A stretch of DNA of 64,000 nt, from contig MLAK01000683.1 of assembly GCA_001839685.1 (NCBI GenBank), positions 1-64,000 on the forward strand. The letters run 5' to 3'. Of this stretch, positions 9,521-19,317 are shown piece after piece. Below the pieces are notes generated by a model that was not told the DNA's origin, did no database searches, and saw only the letters and a list, made by a program, of their open reading frames with translations. The translations under genes were made by a program, and so were the position numbers. Position 1 is the first letter of the stretch. Each line of letters starts with the position of its first letter. This stretch comes from Tritrichomonas foetus. Taxonomy: Eukaryota; Parabasalia; Tritrichomonadida; Tritrichomonadidae.

Positions 9521-10222
9521 AGGTGGTGGAGAGACATCTCTAGGATATCTATATGATCGTGATTGTGATTGTGAATGTGGTGAATGATCAATTATGATAT
9601 CTATATTTCTGTCAGAAATTTTGTCAGGAAATCTATCGTCATATCTGACAGGAATTCTGTCATTTATTCTATCGGGCCTCACTCGAAAGTGAGACGACGA
9701 TCTTCGGTCCCTGGCAAACTCATCTCGATAGCGAGGCGGAGGTGAGTCATCGATATATCTAGCTCCATTTTGTATGAAAGAACGGCCATCAAAACCATGG
9801 TCTAATCGATGAGATCTTCGATATTCAGGCGACTCATCACGCGGACCCCTCCTCGCGGAATAGGGTGAGTGCGGGCGATCAGTAGTGTATCTGCCGTATT
9901 CGAGACGATAACTCTGATGCGATCTTTTTGAGCGTGGCGGATCTCCCAACTGGTGCCTAGTTCGTTCGACTTTTAAACGGTTTCCTCGAAATTCACAATT
10001 GTTTCCTTCATAAATTGCTTTTAATGCTTCGTCGTCAGTTTGATAATCGAGAAAAGCATAGCCACGGCATTCTCCACTCGTTGTTCGAAGCAAACGGACA
10101 GATTTCACTTTTCCAAATTCATTAAACTTATCTGTAACTTGTTCGGGAGTTGTGTCTGATGGTAGATTGTTTATGTAAATTGTTGCAGCTTTTTCCATTT
10201 CGTTTGTCACTTTTTCGTACAT
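9371..10222 (-). CDS. RRM protein with Arg/Ser/Asp-Pro-rich tail (SR-like)
   Basis: This protein has about 283 residues. An N-terminal RNA recognition motif (about 12-90) shows RNP2 (IYINNL) and RNP1 (RGYAFLDY). The rest is a low-complexity tail rich in R, S, D, Y and P, ending in at least three degenerate copies of an 11-residue unit (RRIIDDSPPP type). SR and SR-like proteins act in pre-mRNA splicing or mRNA export in the nucleus, and the tail is a likely target of SR kinases. The frame opens at a TTG; the ATG at 10222 is used, and a second in-frame ATG at 10198 places the start directly before the RRM and is equally possible. The function is family-level only. Confidence 0.88.
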   Translation of the reverse strand: MYEKVTNEMEKAATIYINNLPSDTTPEQVTDKFNEFGKVKSVRLLRTTSGECRGYAFLDYQTDDEALKAIYEGNNCEFRGNRLKVERTRHQLGDPPRSKRSHQSYRLEYGRYTTDRPHSPYSARRGPRDESPEYRRSHRLDHGFDGRSFIQNGARYIDDSPPPRYRDEFARDRRSSSHFRVRPDRINDRIPVRYDDRFPDKISDRNIDIIIDHSPHSQSQSRSYRYPRDVSPPPRRIVSSDRHIDEHHIYRRIIDDSPPPRRIIDDPQPPRRIIEDSPPPKRI

Positions 10223-10968
10223 CAAATTATTCTCTGAATTGATGTTTTTCTAAAATATGAAAAAGTTGAATGTCATTCAATTGCTCTAAATAATTGTGAA
10301 GCATCATTATTGATAATCTTATCAATTTCGTAAGGTTTTCATCAAATGTTTAACCATGTATCTCGGCATTCTTATTATTTATCAGTAGTTTGCTAATAAT
10401 TATCATATATTTGATATATAATAATTATAATGATATATCTTTGATTTAATTTATTTTTTCTCTTTATAATATTTCATCCAACAAAGTATTGAAAAACCGA
10501 GATTCAGATTAAAAAAGAAAATAATTCATTATTATTCATTTGAATAATACTTTCCTAAGTATAACTCAGAATTTTGACACTTTGGAAAATCTAAATAATT
10601 TAGCAGTTGAAAGAAATAAAGACTAATATTCGAAAAAGAATAAATATAAAACATACAATACTTTAATTTACTTTAAAATATAATCTTCCGAATTTATATA
10701 TAAATATAATATAGTAATCTTTCTAATTTAAGCTATTCTAAATTGTACATGCCACCATTGTTGTTTTTATTTGATCTTTCGAACAACTGTCATCATTAAC
10801 ACACTCGATCAAATAACCAACAATGATTTTTAAATTTACCTTTAACCGTTTTAAAATTAACCAATCTTTCATGATTTTAAATAACTGGAACACACAGTTG
10901 TTAATCATGAATTCAACAAAGTTTAAATACAAATTAAATGTATATGGACTTATTAAAATTCATAAATT
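10223..10968. other. Intergenic, nothing recognised
   Basis: This is very AT-rich DNA. Short frames on both strands at 10738-11074 overlap one another and the end of the ubiquitin-fold gene, and none has protein-like composition. Confidence 0.6.
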
Positions 10969-11484
10969 TCACCATAAGATTGGTAATGCCTGTTCTGCTG
11001 GCTCGTTTAATGGAAGGAAGTCGACGTTTAGGCTATTTTTTGATTTTTCATTCTCATTTGAGTCTGATGAATAAAATGGTCCTTTCATTTTCATGTAAAT
11101 GCGGGGCCTTTTTTCGATTTTCCATAAATGGAGATCACGAAGACGGGCTGCTTCACCTGAAGTTCGTGGGTCAAGCATCCACTTCATGTACTCATTGAAA
11201 TTGTCACTATCGCGAGAGAGGCAAAGCCATTGGGAGCAATGCAAATCACTTATCGTATCCTTTGGCAAGGCTATGATAGAATCGCCATCACGAATTCCAT
11301 AGAAATGAAACGTCATTCCTTCTAGTAGCTGATTTCCGTTGTAAATGAATCGTTTTGGATTTTCTGGCCATAACGATTGTAGTGCGCTGATTTGTCCTGA
11401 CAATCGAGCACTGATGACTCGAACTGGCTGGTGCGGCGTGCAGACCATCAATTCTATTCGTGAGTCTGTGTCTATCATCGACAT
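10969..11484 (-). CDS. Ubiquitin-fold domain protein
   Basis: This encodes 171 residues from the ATG at 11484; a second ATG two codons later (11478) is as good. Residues about 8-75 follow a beta-grasp pattern: a first strand (RIELMVCTP), a helix region (QISALQSLWP), and a block RFIYNGNQLLEGMTF...GIRDGDSIIALP that matches the ubiquitin segment K-x-G-x-x-L-x-D...T-L-x-x-Y-x-I-x-x-x-S. There is no C-terminal GlyGly, so it is not a conjugated modifier; it is a protein with an internal ubiquitin-like domain. The remaining 95 residues contain a possible short helical region (NFNEYMKWMLD, RTSGEAARLRDL) and a polar tail. The partner or pathway is unknown. The longer frame to 11616 has a hydrophobic, non-coding-looking extension and is not used. 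Confidence 0.8.
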   Translation of the reverse strand: MSMIDTDSRIELMVCTPHQPVRVISARLSGQISALQSLWPENPKRFIYNGNQLLEGMTFHFYGIRDGDSIIALPKDTISDLHCSQWLCLSRDSDNFNEYMKWMLDPRTSGEAARLRDLHLWKIEKRPRIYMKMKGPFYSSDSNENEKSKNSLNVDFLPLNEPAEQALPILW

Positions 11485-12179
11485 GATAACAAACAATAAT
11501 ATTATGTGATTGTGAAAGATTGAGAAAGATTTTTCTGTTTTCTGATTCTTAAGAATTTTGAGAATTGCTTGAGTTTTTTCACCTGTGATGGATATGGTAT
11601 TTTCTAAGAATTTCATAATTGAGAAGAGGCTTTTTCTGATAGGTCTTTTAAAACATACAATTATTCACTAAATTGAGAAAATTCTGAATGAGAAAAGAAA
11701 TTTTGTAGTTTTTGAGTAGGTTAACAATATTGATTGAATTGGAAAAGTGAATTTCTGAAAAAGTTTGATAACATTCAATTTCACATTGTTATCTTTATGA
11801 AATGCTCATGATGTTTTGCGTTTATTTGTACTCTAGAAAAAGAAAGATGTAATAGCGAATCTGATGATGGTTGTCTTTCGGTTAACAATAAAGTATTTAA
11901 TTTCATATGAACAAGATGGTGAATCCACAATGTATTTCAATGATCATTGAAACAATAGAGTTTCATTTCAATTTTGGGGAGTTTTGAAATGACGATAGAA
12001 TATCGGTTTGAATAGTTTATAGGGGGATTTGAATGATATAACAAAAGTGGATTTGGAATGATTCAGGTGATTGTATTTCCATTCACTTTGACTTTGGTAA
12101 TCTTTTTTCCCCTTTAAATCATATACGTTTTCGATTTTCCCATTATTTGAATAAAGAATTTTGGAAAACTAATCAAAAT
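11485..12179. other. Intergenic, nothing recognised
   Basis: This is 0.7 kb of AT-rich spacer between the ubiquitin-fold gene and the first 1.1-kb element. It ends with the target duplication ATCAAAAT at 12172-12179. Confidence 0.6.
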
Positions 12180-12196
12180 AGATGTATACAAACTAA
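12180..12196 (+). repeat. Left terminal inverted repeat, copy 1
   Basis: AGATGTATACAAACTAA is the exact reverse complement of 13258-13274. The preceding 8 bp (12172-12179) are the target duplication. Confidence 0.9.
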
Positions 12197-12199
12197 ATA

Positions 12200-12220
12200 G
12201 TCTTAACGTACGAAATCACT
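12200..12220 (+). promoter_or_regulatory. Promoter-like block in the element's left end
   Basis: GTCTTAACGTAC (12200-12211) is followed five bases later by TCACT (12216-12220), which fits the trichomonad initiator consensus TCA(C/T)(A/T). The same 12-mer and the same AAATCACT occur upstream of the host gene at 14152. Copy 2 has this block at 59905-59925, where two bases are called N. Confidence 0.45.
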
Positions 12221-13257
12221 AAAATGATCCTTATCATCAGTATTACTTAATACCATCAGTCAAAAATCAAAACCCAAATAGCTAAAAGAATGACGAAAAT
12301 TTCCCTTATCGCAAACTTCGCAAATGGCCGAATTCAAAAATATTTCGAAAATGATTCTGAAGAAGCTATTGTTTCAGTTTTCGGGTGAACAGCTTTCAGT
12401 CAATTGTTAAATCTATTTTTTATAGTTATGAGCCATATTTATTCATAGTTTTGAAATTTTGCAACAATTAAACCGAAAAAAGAGCGATTTTGGAGAAAGC
12501 CTAAAAAAAAATTGTGAGAAGCTTTTTTTCCAAGAATCATAAAGATTATAATACTGCTTCCCATAATTCTATTTACACTTCTTCTATCGATTTTTAATTA
12601 AAAATCGCGAAAATTTTGATAGTTTTAACTCAGTGATGTTTAATTAATTCAATTTCCATTTGACAAATATGAATGTATTGAAATCTTTTCTGTCATAAAA
12701 TTTTAGTATATGAAGAAAATAGACTGGCAGTCCTCAACAGCACATTCTCAAGCAGGGATACAGATACAACGATTGAAAGACCAAATCAAGAAAAATGGAA
12801 TCCAATATGTTTTTTCCAGACTCGATGCCAAGTGAATTTTCTGATGACTCGCCATTTAGATAGCAAAACATTCGTAATCTTCTCATTGATGCCTAAATTT
12901 TTTATATTTATATCAAAATTATTAATATTTTTTTTATACTTCATTTTTGTATTTTGGAAAACATTATAATTTTCGATGGAGGGTCATATGATAATAAAAA
13001 GCACGATTTATGATAAGAAATAATCAAGATATTAATGCTATAAAATCCCTTTTTATCTCAATAATTCTCAGAAATTTCTGTGGGGTTTATTTTTTTCTCA
13101 CAATTTTTTTTTGGATTTGGTTTTCTCTGTATCTTGATTTTTAAATTATAATATTTATATATTATTAATAGGATTACAATTAAATAATTTTTAGATGACA
13201 ATAATATCAACAATTATCCATTTAGATCTCTCAATGGTCTTCTACATCTAGAGCTAG

Positions 13258-13274
13258 TTAGTTTGTATACATCT
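13258..13274 (-). repeat. Right terminal inverted repeat, copy 1
   Basis: TTAGTTTGTATACATCT mirrors the left end exactly. It is followed by the target duplication ATCAAAAT at 13275-13282. Confidence 0.9.
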
Positions 13275-14100
13275 ATCAAAATATATAGTTACTACTCAGA
13301 ATTGTTTTATAAATCAATAGAAAAATCTAATGTAAACATCACTGTTTCCCTCAAATTCAATTGTGAAATATTGTAATATCAAATTTGAAATAAATTGAAT
13401 GATCCAATAACAATAAAGATATGTTTTCCAAATGTGGGAAAAATAAAAATACGGTTGCTCTGAAAAAGATGGTTAAAGGCATTCAATAAATCTTCAATAT
13501 AAACAAATTCAATCTATTTCGAGCAATTTCACTATTGTATAATTAGGATGCACAGATAGAAGATTAAAGGAGAAATAGAAATGGTTGCATATAAAATATT
13601 TCAAAGAATTAATGTATTTCAATTTGATATTTTACATTTTGAGAAAATTGTCAATTATTTATACAAAATTCAAGCAACTCATTTTAAAAAATGAATACCA
13701 ATTGAATATTTCTTAATATCTTTTCTTATTCTAACTTTTTCTGATTGTGTTGGCTTTTTGAAAAGTCTCATAATGTGAGTTCGAAAATAATTGACATTTT
13801 ATCTCCAATCGTTTCCTTCAGCAGTGAAAAGGTAACAATAATATGCGTGGTATATTCATTTGCATAAGGAATAAACCAAAAAATGAAAGAAAAATTGGTT
13901 AGGGAATATTGTTGTAACTCTAACACGGTTATTGAGACTCAGTCTACGGCTTAACTCTCATATAAATTGGTTGGATATCTATAAACACCACATCATGTAC
14001 TTTTGAAATGATCTTTCTTGTAAAGATCCAGAAATGGATACAATCAACAATTTTCATATCAAATGTCTTGTTAAAAATATAACCATTTCCTTTTAATATT
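13275..14100. other. Intergenic, nothing recognised
   Basis: This AT-rich spacer lies between the first element and the coiled-coil gene. It starts with the right-hand target duplication. No gene-like frame is visible. Confidence 0.6.
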
Positions 14101-14128
14101 GTCTTAACGTACAAAAAGAAAAATCACT
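14101..14128 (+). promoter_or_regulatory. Core promoter candidate of the gene at 14152
   Basis: GTCTTAACGTAC (14101-14112) and an initiator-like TCACT (14124-14128) precede the ATG at 14152. This implies a leader of about 26 nt, typical of trichomonads. The 12-mer is identical to the one inside the 1.1-kb element, though the spacing to TCACT is seven bases longer. Confidence 0.45.
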
Positions 14129-14151
14129 CAAATTTCGATTTTTGATTTTTC

Positions 14152-17100
14152 ATGATTTCTTCACATGAGCTTGCAAATAAAAGCTTGGAAGAAGAAAATC
14201 ATCGACTCCTTCAAATTAATGAAAGTTTGAACGAAGAAATTTCCCGATTAAAGCAACAATTCGAAAAAACGATTTCTTTATCTCAATCTTTAGAAGATTC
14301 CTTCAAAAAGAATTCCGAATTATCCGCCACTGTTCGAAAAGTCAACGAAGAAAAAGAAGATTTGAAACACCGCCTTCAAATCAGCCTCCAAACAAATCAA
14401 GAATTACAGACTGCCTTTGTGGATGAAAAAAATAATATGCGTGAGTCATTTGACAATGAAATAAAAGAATTAAATAATCAATTTTCATCACACAAAGAAG
14501 AAATGAAATCAGAATTGATTCAAAAACAAAAGCAAATCGCTTCTTTGAAAAATAAAATTCAAGAACTAGAAGTGAAATCTAATTTGTATGAAACCGAAAA
14601 TAAAAGTGTCTATCAAATTTTGTCAAGTTTCTTCAATTTGGAAATTTCTTCAATCGAAGATTTGCAGCACATTTTAGCCGACAAATCTCAAATCCAGAAA
14701 GAAAAAACAAATCAAGAATCATATCAAGAAGCAAATAAAGAATCATATAAAGCAGCAAATAAAGAATCATATAAAGAAGCAAATCGAGAAAACATTAAAG
14801 TAAAAAATCAAAAAGTTGAAAAGTCGAAAAAGAAAGTGAAAGAAAATTTCGATCCACAAATTCTTCACGAGTATGAAAACATCATCGAAAAATTAAAAGC
14901 TAAAAATCAGAAAAATCGAATTTCTTTTGAGCAATTCATAACAGCTCAAAATAAAGAGATTGAATCAATGAAAAATGAATTCGAACAGAAAGAGAAAGAA
15001 TTTACAGCACAAATTCATGAACTAAAAAATAAAAATGAAAGACAAGCGAGTCATTTCCAAGAAATTATTCAATCAAAAGATGAAATAATCCAAGAAAATG
15101 CACGTCTAAAAACACAATTACAATGTCAAACTCATGAAATGGAATCCAAATTTGTAGCTGAGTCTTTACATTATAATGAAAACTTGAATAAATTAACAGT
15201 CAAATTACATCAAACTGAAGAATCAAATGAAAAACTAAAGAAGCAATTACCCCTTTTACTTGAGCAATTAAAATCTTATAAGAATTTATCACAAAATCAA
15301 AAAACACAAATCTCTGAATTTGAGAAGACAACAAAAGAAAACGAAGAAACTATTCTTAAAAATACAAATTCGATTACTGAATTGAAAAATGAAAAAGAGA
15401 ACTTGAAAGAAAATCTGAAAAACTCAGCAGATAAAATCAATGAAGTTACTTTAAAAGTTAAAGAACTAGAAAGTTTAATTACAGAAAAAAATGTTGAAAA
15501 TAAGAAATTAAGAGCTGCTTTGGAACATTCATCAATTTCGTTGGAATCTCAAAAAAATGAATTTTTACTGATTCGTAATGAAAGAGATGAACTTTTAACA
15601 ACAGTTTCAAAAAATGAATCGCAAATAAATAATCTACAATCAAAAATTGGTGATTTTTCAATTCAAATTCGAAATTTAGAAAATGAATTATCGATTGCAC
15701 AGAAGAAATTGCTTGTTGCTGCTGAACCAATAAATGAACCATCACTTTTACCTTTAGCTACTTGGGCTGTTGGAGATTTTCCCGAAGAGTTATCTAATTT
15801 AATTAATGATATTTCGAATAATCAAACTTTGAAAACTCCATCAAAATTAAAACAAATTTTCTCATTGATTATAGAATGGTATCAAAAGAAAACCAGTCGT
15901 GTTGATCATCAGTTAGACGAATCCAATCAAAAACTTTTTGAATTAAATCAAAATGTTTCCACTTTTACCAATCTATTAACAAACGCAATCAATTTTAACT
16001 TTGACAATGAAGGCAAAATGGTTTCCATAGACAGCGGTAATAAATTCACCAATAATATTATAAATGATGAAAAAGTGCAAAAAGAATTTGTTTATCATAT
16101 TGAAAATCTAAAGAATGGTATTAAAAAACAAACACAAACAATAGCCAACTATGAAACCCAAATGATAGATTTTTTAGTATTCATGAATTCAGATAATTTG
16201 ATTAGCGCACGTGAAAAAGTTGAAAAATTTAATAAAAAAATAGAAAAGTTAAATAGAAAAATAGCCAAGTATAAGAAAAAAATTATTGACTTATCGAAAA
16301 ATTATAAAAATAAAGAAAAAGAATATATAGAAACTATTCAGAATTCTCAAAAGAGCAACGATCAAATTCAAAATGAATTTAATAAATCTCAACAACTCAT
16401 TCAATCCTTACAATCTGAAGTTTCTAACCTACAGTCACAAAATGAAGAAACTTCTTCAATTGCCGAACAAAAAATTCATGATGTTTCAATTGAATTTGAA
16501 GCAAAATTGTCAGAATTTGAAAAGCAAAACATTATTTTGTCAGAAAAAGTATCAGAAATTACAAAGTTAAGAGAAAAATCCGAAGAGTCAAAAATTCCAT
16601 TGAAAACGGAAATTAATCATCATCAAAAAACCATTCAGTTTCTCACACAAAAAAATGATAAAAAAAATCATGAAATTAAAGAATTGAAAAAACAAAAAGA
16701 TGAAGAAATACAGACACTTCATGATTTACTAGAATCCAATCGTGCCACCTTTCATCAAAAAGAGAAAAAGTATAAAAGTTTAATTAAAAAAATAACAAAT
16801 GAATTTCAATCGGAATTTGATCATTTACAAGATGAAATTAAATCGTTAGAATTACAAAAAAATGCTTTGATTTCACAAAATGATGAACTTTCCTTCAAAA
16901 TTGAGGCAAGTGAATTGAAAATGAGTACACTTTCTGAAGATTATGACCGCCAAAAAAGGTTATTTGAATCTCAAATGAAAGCTGAATCCCTTTCGAAAGA
17001 AGTTTCATTTAACTATAAACTTGAAGAATGTAGAAAAAAATTGAATGAAGCTAAAATTAATTTGATGGGATTTGTTGCTTCAAAATTCTGTTGCTTGTTT

Positions 17101-17265
17101 GATTCAAAAGAATCACTCGATGAATCTAATTTTGAAGTTTTTATAAATAACGTGAGTTTGAAATTAAATGAATTATTAAATATGGAAATAAACTTAAGAG
17201 AACTGCTCAGAATTGGTCCCAAACAATCAATCGAAGATGCAATTTCTTCATTATTGTTGAAGTAA
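14152..17265 (+). CDS. Long coiled-coil protein
   Basis: This is 1037 residues, almost wholly heptad-patterned coiled coil rich in E, K, Q, N and L (about 5-520 and 570-970). It is interrupted by a less charged stretch near 520-570 (EPINEPSLLPLATWAVGDFPEELSN) and a short C-terminal globular-looking part (about 980-1037). No membrane span, signal or motor domain is present. Such proteins form filaments or tethers, for example Golgi, centrosomal, pelta-axostyle or flagellar-root components; which one cannot be told. A 24-bp tandem repeat at 14708-14789 encodes the ESYKEANK-type units. The start is the first ATG, 24 nt after the candidate initiator. The plus-strand shadow frame inside the gene is ignored. 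Confidence 0.9.
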   Translation: MISSHELANKSLEEENHRLLQINESLNEEISRLKQQFEKTISLSQSLEDSFKKNSELSATVRKVNEEKEDLKHRLQISLQTNQELQTAFVDEKNNMRESFDNEIKELNNQFSSHKEEMKSELIQKQKQIASLKNKIQELEVKSNLYETENKSVYQILSSFFNLEISSIEDLQHILADKSQIQKEKTNQESYQEANKESYKAANKESYKEANRENIKVKNQKVEKSKKKVKENFDPQILHEYENIIEKLKAKNQKNRISFEQFITAQNKEIESMKNEFEQKEKEFTAQIHELKNKNERQASHFQEIIQSKDEIIQENARLKTQLQCQTHEMESKFVAESLHYNENLNKLTVKLHQTEESNEKLKKQLPLLLEQLKSYKNLSQNQKTQISEFEKTTKENEETILKNTNSITELKNEKENLKENLKNSADKINEVTLKVKELESLITEKNVENKKLRAALEHSSISLESQKNEFLLIRNERDELLTTVSKNESQINNLQSKIGDFSIQIRNLENELSIAQKKLLVAAEPINEPSLLPLATWAVGDFPEELSNLINDISNNQTLKTPSKLKQIFSLIIEWYQKKTSRVDHQLDESNQKLFELNQNVSTFTNLLTNAINFNFDNEGKMVSIDSGNKFTNNIINDEKVQKEFVYHIENLKNGIKKQTQTIANYETQMIDFLVFMNSDNLISAREKVEKFNKKIEKLNRKIAKYKKKIIDLSKNYKNKEKEYIETIQNSQKSNDQIQNEFNKSQQLIQSLQSEVSNLQSQNEETSSIAEQKIHDVSIEFEAKLSEFEKQNIILSEKVSEITKLREKSEESKIPLKTEINHHQKTIQFLTQKNDKKNHEIKELKKQKDEEIQTLHDLLESNRATFHQKEKKYKSLIKKITNEFQSEFDHLQDEIKSLELQKNALISQNDELSFKIEASELKMSTLSEDYDRQKRLFESQMKAESLSKEVSFNYKLEECRKKLNEAKINLMGFVASKFCCLFDSKESLDESNFEVFINNVSLKLNELLNMEINLRELLRIGPKQSIEDAISSLLLK
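14708..14789 (+). repeat. 24-bp tandem repeat inside the coiled-coil gene
   Basis: Three full units (14708-14731, 14732-14755, 14756-14779) and a partial fourth of the type CAAATAAAGAATCATATAAA... encode an 8-residue unit (N-K-E-S-Y-K-E-A). Units differ at one to three positions. The in-frame length suggests slippage or unequal exchange. Confidence 0.85.
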
Positions 17266-17595
17266 TTAATTTGTTGTTATTTTTATCGATGATTTTTGTT
17301 TAATATTTATAGTAAAATTTGTTTGATGTTTTTGAATTACTAGTTTATTTTCTTTTTTTCATGTTTTTTAATCATTTATTTTTATTTTTTCACATACACA
17401 ATTCAAGCAAAGGAAGGAGAGCAAAATATTACGGGTAAGAATATACCATAGGAAGTGCTGTTTCCTGTTTGTAATACTAGATATGATGTTCTTTAAAATA
17501 TTTGCATGATATTTATTTGATAACTTATTGTAACCGTTTATCAGCAATATAATTCAAAATGAAAAAATGCCAATTATTATTATTAATCCCAAAAA
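17266..17595. other. Intergenic, nothing recognised
   Basis: This is a 330-bp AT-rich spacer between two genes on the same strand. AACCGTTTA at 17532-17540 is a weak candidate for the AACG-type upstream box. Confidence 0.5.
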
Positions 17596-19014
17596 ATGGA
17601 AGAAGAGAAAGCTCAATATACGTTGAATCCAGAAAATGTAAAGCATATACCATTAAAAATGTTCTCAAATGACTTTGTGTTTTACATAAATGGGGAAAAA
17701 TATGAAACTAATCGATTTATTGCAGACCTTTTATCTCCCAAAATATCACAACTTCATTTTATTGATAATTCAATCAATGAATATCATATCAATACTCAAC
17801 ATCGTGGCGATTTCAAACATTTTCTTGATTTAGGTGATTTTTCACCAATTTTTATTCCGAAAAATGAACTATCATTTTTTGAAGAAATTTTCTTTTTATT
17901 AGGGAATGAAGAATATTTCTCAATTAATCCAAACTTTCATGAAAATATTACTATTGATAATGAAATTTCTCGTATTGAAAGTAAATTTAATTTTATTGAA
18001 ACAATATCATCAAAATCGATTAATTTAAAATTACTTTCAGAAGAAATTAATTTTATTTCAGAACATTTTTATAAGTTTTTAGAAAAAGAAGAACTAAAAA
18101 ATGATATAATTGATTTATTAAAATGTGAAAAAGATGAAAATGACCAAAAATATGAAAATCGAATCAAAATGGTTATTAAATTCTTCGAAATGATATTTCA
18201 AAATTCTAATTTGAAACTTTATGATGAAGATACTTTATTAAATTTTATTTTATTGATTCTAGAAAAAATTTGCGGAAATCCAATTAATTTTCCAGAAAAT
18301 TGTTATGTTTTCTTTGAGAATGTGAAATTTGAATATTTAACTCAAAGTTCTATTCGAAGATTCATTTCTATTTTTGATATTGATCATCTTAATTCACAAA
18401 TTTGGTTATCAATTTGTCAGCGTCTCGTTTTAATCCCAAATCTTGAAAATAAACCAGAAATCAATACTAGATTTATTCATCAACCAATAATTAAAATTCC
18501 ATACAAGTATACCTTAGATGAAGGTCTCTTTAATTATCTTCGCGACATATATCTAGGTGATCTTTTTGATCAAGGAATTATTGAAATAACTTCATCTTCA
18601 GTTAATGATAATGAAGATAGGTATCATCCTAAAAATGTACTCAATACATTTGATGATAATGCTTTTATTTCTCAGAATTTACCCAATCAATGGATTTGTC
18701 TTAATTTGAAAAATTATCGATTTCAATTATTGGCATATCAAATCAGATCACGAAATTGTGAGCCAAATAATCATCATTTAAAGAGTTGGGTGATTGAAAT
18801 ATCGAATGATTGTAATGAGTGGGAAGAGATTGATCGAAAAACAGAATGCAAATCATTGAATGGACCAAAATATCATGTAACTTTTCAGATTAATTATTTA
18901 TCATTGAAATTTGTTCAATACATTCGACTTCGTCAAATTGGAAAAAACTATTCTTCTTGCGATCAGTTAGTTATCAATTCACTGGAGCTGTATGGTTTAC
19001 TGATTGAAGTCTAA
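17596..19014 (+). CDS. BTB-like plus discoidin (F5/8-C)-like domain protein
   Basis: This 472-residue protein has an architecture very common in trichomonads. An N-terminal BTB/POZ-like region (about 20-115) has the signature FVFYINGEKYETNRFIADL followed by LSPKISQLHF and an LGNEEYF motif. A helical middle follows (about 125-310). The C-terminal discoidin-like beta-sandwich (about 325-470) includes NQWICLNLKNYRF, the block KSWVIEISNDCNEWEEID, and FVQYIRLRQIG near the end. BTB domains mediate protein contacts, often as cullin-3 adaptors; discoidin folds bind ligands. With no leader or span it should be cytosolic, and its role is unknown. Leader: the ATG at 17596 follows CCCAAAAA closely; an ATG at 17560 is out of frame. 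Confidence 0.88.
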   Translation: MEEEKAQYTLNPENVKHIPLKMFSNDFVFYINGEKYETNRFIADLLSPKISQLHFIDNSINEYHINTQHRGDFKHFLDLGDFSPIFIPKNELSFFEEIFFLLGNEEYFSINPNFHENITIDNEISRIESKFNFIETISSKSINLKLLSEEINFISEHFYKFLEKEELKNDIIDLLKCEKDENDQKYENRIKMVIKFFEMIFQNSNLKLYDEDTLLNFILLILEKICGNPINFPENCYVFFENVKFEYLTQSSIRRFISIFDIDHLNSQIWLSICQRLVLIPNLENKPEINTRFIHQPIIKIPYKYTLDEGLFNYLRDIYLGDLFDQGIIEITSSSVNDNEDRYHPKNVLNTFDDNAFISQNLPNQWICLNLKNYRFQLLAYQIRSRNCEPNNHHLKSWVIEISNDCNEWEEIDRKTECKSLNGPKYHVTFQINYLSLKFVQYIRLRQIGKNYSSCDQLVINSLELYGLLIEV

Positions 19015-19317
19015 TTAAAGTTTTTATTTTATATTATTTCTTATCATTTATTATAAATAAAACATTTAGATAAATAAAAAAAAATATAGGATCTAAATGA
19101 TTTAGATTTGTTGTTCAATTGTGTGATTCAAAGAAAAGAATGGAAATCATTTTCTTTGAAGTGATATGCTCGATTCTTGTGTTGTATGGAGTTAAGAGGA
19201 AATTTGTTAACTGTGACAAATGAAGAAACGTTTTGAAATTCAATCTTTTTGAAAGGACGATACATATAAAGTTCTGATAATTTGTGAAAGTTATTAAAAG
19301 AACGTTAATTATTCAAA
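19015..19317. other. Intergenic spacer
   Basis: AT-rich, with an A-run at about 19078-19085. It ends with the AACGTTAAT box before the next start. Confidence 0.5.
19301..19309 (+). promoter_or_regulatory. AACGTTAAT box upstream of the gene at 19318
   Basis: This box lies 8 bp before the ATG and is followed by TATTCAAA, which could serve as an initiator. It shares the AACGTTAA core with 447-455. Confidence 0.35.

Larger units (their letters stand above)
12180..13274. mobile_element. 1.1-kb non-autonomous inverted-repeat transposon, copy 1
   Basis: This 1095-bp unit starts AGATGTATACAAACTAA and ends TTAGTTTGTATACATCT, a perfect 17-bp terminal inverted repeat extendable to 21 bp with one mismatch. 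It is flanked by an exact 8-bp direct repeat, ATCAAAAT (12172-12179 and 13275-13282), the expected target site duplication. A second copy at 59885-60980 is about 99% identical, with roughly nine substitutions and one single-base gap. The inside holds only small frames: 32 codons from 12290, intact in both copies, and a frame from about 12712 that is broken here by one missing T relative to copy 2. No transposase is present, so it must be moved in trans. An 8-bp duplication is used by hAT, P and Merlin-like elements, but the ends match none that I know. Confidence 0.9.

Noticed and set aside
10738..11198. Several overlapping short frames on both strands
   Set aside because: They overlap each other and the ubiquitin-fold gene, and their composition is that of random AT-rich DNA.
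12180..12181. TA target duplication (Tc1/mariner-like) for element copy 1
   Set aside because: TA flanks would fit copy 1 if the ends were taken one base shorter, but copy 2 has CA and TG there. Taking the ends as AGATG...CATCT gives perfect 8-bp duplications at both copies.
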